Part shown: positions 61,642-64,000 of the stretch, piece by piece | Layout of the letters: every line of letters starts with the position of its first letter | Position numbering within the stretch: position 1 is the stretch's first letter | NCBI RefSeq assembly: GCF_003634615.1 | Contig: NZ_RBKX01000001.1 | Span: forward strand, 3,100,001 to 3,164,000 | Direction of reading: 5' to 3' | From: Flavobacterium sp. 102 | GTDB taxonomy: Bacteria; Bacteroidota; Bacteroidia; Flavobacteriales; Flavobacteriaceae | DNA length: 64,000 bases | Position numbers and translations under genes: made by a program | The notes under the pieces: model-generated | Database searches by the model: none | Seen by the model: the letters and a program-made list of their open reading frames with translations, nothing else | What the model was told of the DNA's origin: nothing

Positions 61642-61657
61642 GGCAAGGTGCATGCCA
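61642..61657 (-). promoter_or_regulatory. Sigma-54 promoter (-24/-12)
   Basis: Minus-strand TGGCATGCACCTTGCC has the GG and GC elements with exactly 10 bases between them, matching TGGCAC-N5-TTGC. The start site would be about 61631, some 20 bases before the first ATG. Confidence 0.78.
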
Positions 61658-61688
61658 ATAACACCAGACGTTTTTGAACACGCTGATA

Positions 61689-61714
61689 TACAACACATTA
61701 TAAACTATGTTGTA
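61689..61714. promoter_or_regulatory. Upstream activator site for the NtrC-type regulator
   Basis: TACAACA (61689-61695) and TGTTGTA (61708-61714) form a 7+7 inverted repeat with 12 bases between. It lies at about -58 to -83 from the predicted start, the usual place for an enhancer-type site. Confidence 0.6.
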
Positions 61715-61782
61715 AAAAAACAAATAAAATGAGGTGAGGAGAAATTACCCGATTGAGGAAATATTACTCTCTTTTTAGGGGT

Positions 61783-63117
61783 TTATAAAAGCTTATGTCT
61801 AAGTGTTTTTCTGTCTATTTGTAGAATTTCAGCAGCTTTACTCTTATTGTTATCCACTGCCGCCAATACTTTAAGGATATGCTCTTTTTCCACTTCTTTA
61901 AGCGATTTTAATCCATTGGCTTCTGATGGTAACGTATACTTGAGATAACTCGGTATATCTGCTACGTCTAAACTTGATCCACCCAATATTATCATGCGTT
62001 GAATTACATTTTCTAATTCTCGTACATTTCCCGGCCATGGGTGTCTGACTAGTAGATCAACGGCTTTTTCAGATAGTGAAATATCATTTTTCTGATATTC
62101 AGCACCATATTTCTTTAAAAGCATAGTAACAATAGGAAGTATATCTTTTGGACGTTCTCTCAACGGAGAAGTCTCTATTTGAACCACATTTAGGCGATAA
62201 TACAAATCTTCTCTGAAAGTTCCTTTTTGACACATTTCAAATAAGTTATTATTGGTAGCAGAAATAATCCTTACGTCAATCTTTTGAGGTTTCTGTGAAC
62301 CAATCATCGTAATCTCTTTTTCTTGTAAAGCCCTTAACAATCTGGTTTGTACCGCAAAAGAAGCCGTGCCTATCTCATCTAAAAACAAGGTACCGCCTTG
62401 AGCAGCTTGAAACAAACCGGTTCTGTTCTCATTTGCTCCGGTAAAAGCTCCTTTTACATACCCAAATAGCTCTGACTCCATCAGATGTTCCGGAATGGCT
62501 CCGCAGTTTACAGGTATAAAAGGTTTATTGGCAAACACGCCTTGATAATGTATGGCTCTGGCCACTAATTCTTTACCGGTTCCACTTTCGCCCAAAATTA
62601 AAACCGTAGCGCTGTTGTTTTTAACGCGTTCAATGACATCAATCATTTTCAAAAACTGTTCTGATTTACCCACCATGCCTCCATAATGGTTCTCTGGTAT
62701 AGCGGCAACTTTTGTCATCTTCGAATCGACCGTTCTATTGCCATCCACTCGATGTAAAACATTTTGAATGGCTTTTTTTAACTCTTCACTCGTAAATGGT
62801 TTAACTAAATAATCTTTAGCTCCGGCTTTAATGGAATCTAATGCACTGGTAACCGTCGGAAAACCTGTTATGACGAGCTTAGGAAGACTCGGATAATGTT
62901 CTTCTGTGTACTTTAACAACTCTATACCGTTCATCCCCGGCATTTGAAGGTCGGTTATCAATAAATCAATAGTACTTTCTTCCAAGACACCAATAGCCTC
63001 GGCTACTGATGAGGCTTTGTAAGTGTGATAATTTTGTGCTTTTAAATTGCGCTGCAATAGTTCAAGCATATCATAATTATCATCGACAATAAGTACATTT
63101 TCTTTATTCAGTTTCAT
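61783..63117 (-). CDS. NtrC-family sigma-54-dependent response regulator
   Basis: A 444-residue protein with three domains. The receiver has Asp56 (LLITDLQMPG) and Lys106 (LVKPF). The AAA+ domain has Walker A GESGTGKE at 176-183 and the sigma-54 contact loop GAFTGA at 223-228. A Fis-type helix-turn-helix ends the protein (KAAEILQIDRKTLRHKL). It starts 2 bases after the histidine kinase stop. It most likely activates the divergent-looking operon at 59255-61610 (same strand, next downstream) through the palindrome at 61689. Confidence 0.95.
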   Translation of the reverse strand: MKLNKENVLIVDDNYDMLELLQRNLKAQNYHTYKASSVAEAIGVLEESTIDLLITDLQMPGMNGIELLKYTEEHYPSLPKLVITGFPTVTSALDSIKAGAKDYLVKPFTSEELKKAIQNVLHRVDGNRTVDSKMTKVAAIPENHYGGMVGKSEQFLKMIDVIERVKNNSATVLILGESGTGKELVARAIHYQGVFANKPFIPVNCGAIPEHLMESELFGYVKGAFTGANENRTGLFQAAQGGTLFLDEIGTASFAVQTRLLRALQEKEITMIGSQKPQKIDVRIISATNNNLFEMCQKGTFREDLYYRLNVVQIETSPLRERPKDILPIVTMLLKKYGAEYQKNDISLSEKAVDLLVRHPWPGNVRELENVIQRMIILGGSSLDVADIPSYLKYTLPSEANGLKSLKEVEKEHILKVLAAVDNNKSKAAEILQIDRKTLRHKLL

Positions 63118-63119
63118 GC

Positions 63120-64000
63120 TTATAAGTATAAAGGAAGCGTTATTTTAAAAATGGCTCCGTTTGGTTTATTATCTGAAATTTCAATGGCGCCTTTATGGCT
63201 TTTTATAATACCGTGCACCACACTTAAACCCAATCCGGTTCCATCTCCCAAAGGCTTTGTGGTAAAAAAAGGTTCAAAAATACTCGATTTGATTTCAATG
63301 GAAACTCCCGGTCCTTCATCAATTATTTCAAGATAAAAGAACTTTTCATCATTAAAAACCTTGATATATATAGTACTGCCAACAGGTGAAACATACAGGG
63401 AATTTAATAGTAGATTGAACAAAACTTGTGTAAACTGAATATTGTCCAATCGCGCTTCCAATTTAGAATTTTCAAAGTCAAGTTGGTAGGACACCTGTTG
63501 CATTTTAAATTTCGGTTCCAAAAAAGAGAGCACCTGAGTCACTATAGGTTCAATTTTGAGCATCTCCATACTGCGAGGCATTTCACAGGAAAAAAACATA
63601 AGCTTCTTGACTATTTCTCTAGAGTATATAGCCGCGCTGATGATCTTCTTTAAATCTTGTGCACTTTGTTCATCCAATTCTTTTTGGGAAATCAATTCAG
63701 AAAATCCTAAAATATTACCCAATGGTGTGTTCAGTTCATGAGCAATACCGGCTGTTATTTCTCCGAGTATAGAAAGTCGGTCAACCCGTTCCGCATTTTG
63801 TTTTACAAAAGCTTCTCTTTCTTTGTTTAAATGCTTTTCATAATACCCATTGATATCATTGGCAATGGTAAACAACAAAATAAGTTCTTCGGACAAAAAG
63901 TTGTCTTGTGAAAATTGGGGTGATGGATAATGCACTTTAAGATAACCCATTTCCTGTTTGAAGATTAAAATCTTAGCATATTGAAAAACCGTTTTTGGAG
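63120..64000 (-). CDS. Sensor histidine kinase (5' partial)
   Basis: The frame is open through the last base, so the start lies to the right of the window; ATG 63950 is only an internal Met. The visible part has a coiled linker, the H-box IAHELNTPLGNILGFSELI and a full ATPase (NLLLNSLYV, DEGPGVS, FEPFFTTKPLGDGTGLGLSVV). The part before the H-box resembles the end of a GAF-type sensor. It pairs with the NtrC-type regulator 2 bases downstream. Confidence 0.9.
   Translation of the reverse strand, partial: PKTVFQYAKILIFKQEMGYLKVHYPSPQFSQDNFLSEELILLFTIANDINGYYEKHLNKEREAFVKQNAERVDRLSILGEITAGIAHELNTPLGNILGFSELISQKELDEQSAQDLKKIISAAIYSREIVKKLMFFSCEMPRSMEMLKIEPIVTQVLSFLEPKFKMQQVSYQLDFENSKLEARLDNIQFTQVLFNLLLNSLYVSPVGSTIYIKVFNDEKFFYLEIIDEGPGVSIEIKSSIFEPFFTTKPLGDGTGLGLSVVHGIIKSHKGAIEISDNKPNGAIFKITLPLYL

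Noticed and set aside
1..64000. CRISPR arrays, tRNA or rRNA genes, complete insertion sequences
   Set aside because: The repeats seen are REP-like palindromes, minisatellites or long dispersed copies without regular spacers; no cloverleaf or rRNA signature and no transposase was recognised.

Overview
The window looks like chromosome from a member of the Flavobacteriaceae, most likely Flavobacterium or a close relative. The evidence is the low GC content, several promoters with the Bacteroidetes -7 box TAnnTTTG, exported proteins with type IX secretion (T9SS) type A and type B C-terminal sorting domains, and many intergenic repeats of the kind CCCGATAGCTATCGGG. A tandem ice-binding-type exported protein makes a cold habitat plausible (inference). 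I saw no rRNA or tRNA gene, no CRISPR array and no complete insertion sequence.

Region by region. 1-1062: end of a TPR/AraC regulator. 1303-9184: DNA repair block with a LexA-like XRE/S24 repressor divergent from a Y-family polymerase and a second DnaE polymerase, then an exonuclease/GIY-YIG fusion and an HD hydrolase. 9319-11884: a small winged-helix gene and a compact phage-like cassette (family protein starting MARQKG, DUF5675, two tiny membrane proteins) divergent from a small regulator-like gene. 12413-17353: accessory, defence-like cluster (DUF4062-ATPase containing an 11-bp tandem repeat, EEP-family enzyme, GYF_2 membrane protein with an in-frame stop, zinc finger/PD-(D/E)XK nuclease, NERD protein). 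18010-23157: ice-binding-like protein between long direct repeats, a broken AbiE-like pair, and hipBA. 23158-35200: exported and lipoprotein genes, a cold shock protein, and remnants of a Fic gene and of a small gene family. 

36068-43752: a TetR-controlled run of twelve same-strand genes containing five DinB/DfsB-fold proteins, two GNAT acetyltransferases, a racemase, a DJ-1/PfpI protein, a ketopantoate-reductase-like enzyme and an esterase. Identical-type palindromes precede both tetR and the first structural gene. 43753-48203: decayed immunity-type gene, membrane and exported proteins, and a repeat-rich gap that shares segments with 22.9 kb and 35.8 kb. 48243-55800: AraC regulator, thioredoxin-reductase-like flavoprotein, SDR, CYTH protein, outer-membrane channel, acyltransferase and esterase. 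56156-59092: small membrane proteins, a Tim44-like protein, and a TetR/DUF417 pair. 59255-64000: a four-gene operon (Cys-rich small protein, glutamate dehydrogenase, GreA/B-like factor, coiled-coil protein) with a well-formed sigma-54 promoter and an upstream palindrome, next to an NtrC-type activator and its histidine kinase.

The strongest candidates for new biology are the TetR/DinB-fold array, the defence-like cluster with its phase-variation-type repeat, the phage-like MARQKG/DUF5675 cassette, and the sigma-54 stress operon. Decay is widespread: at least seven broken genes or gene remnants are visible.
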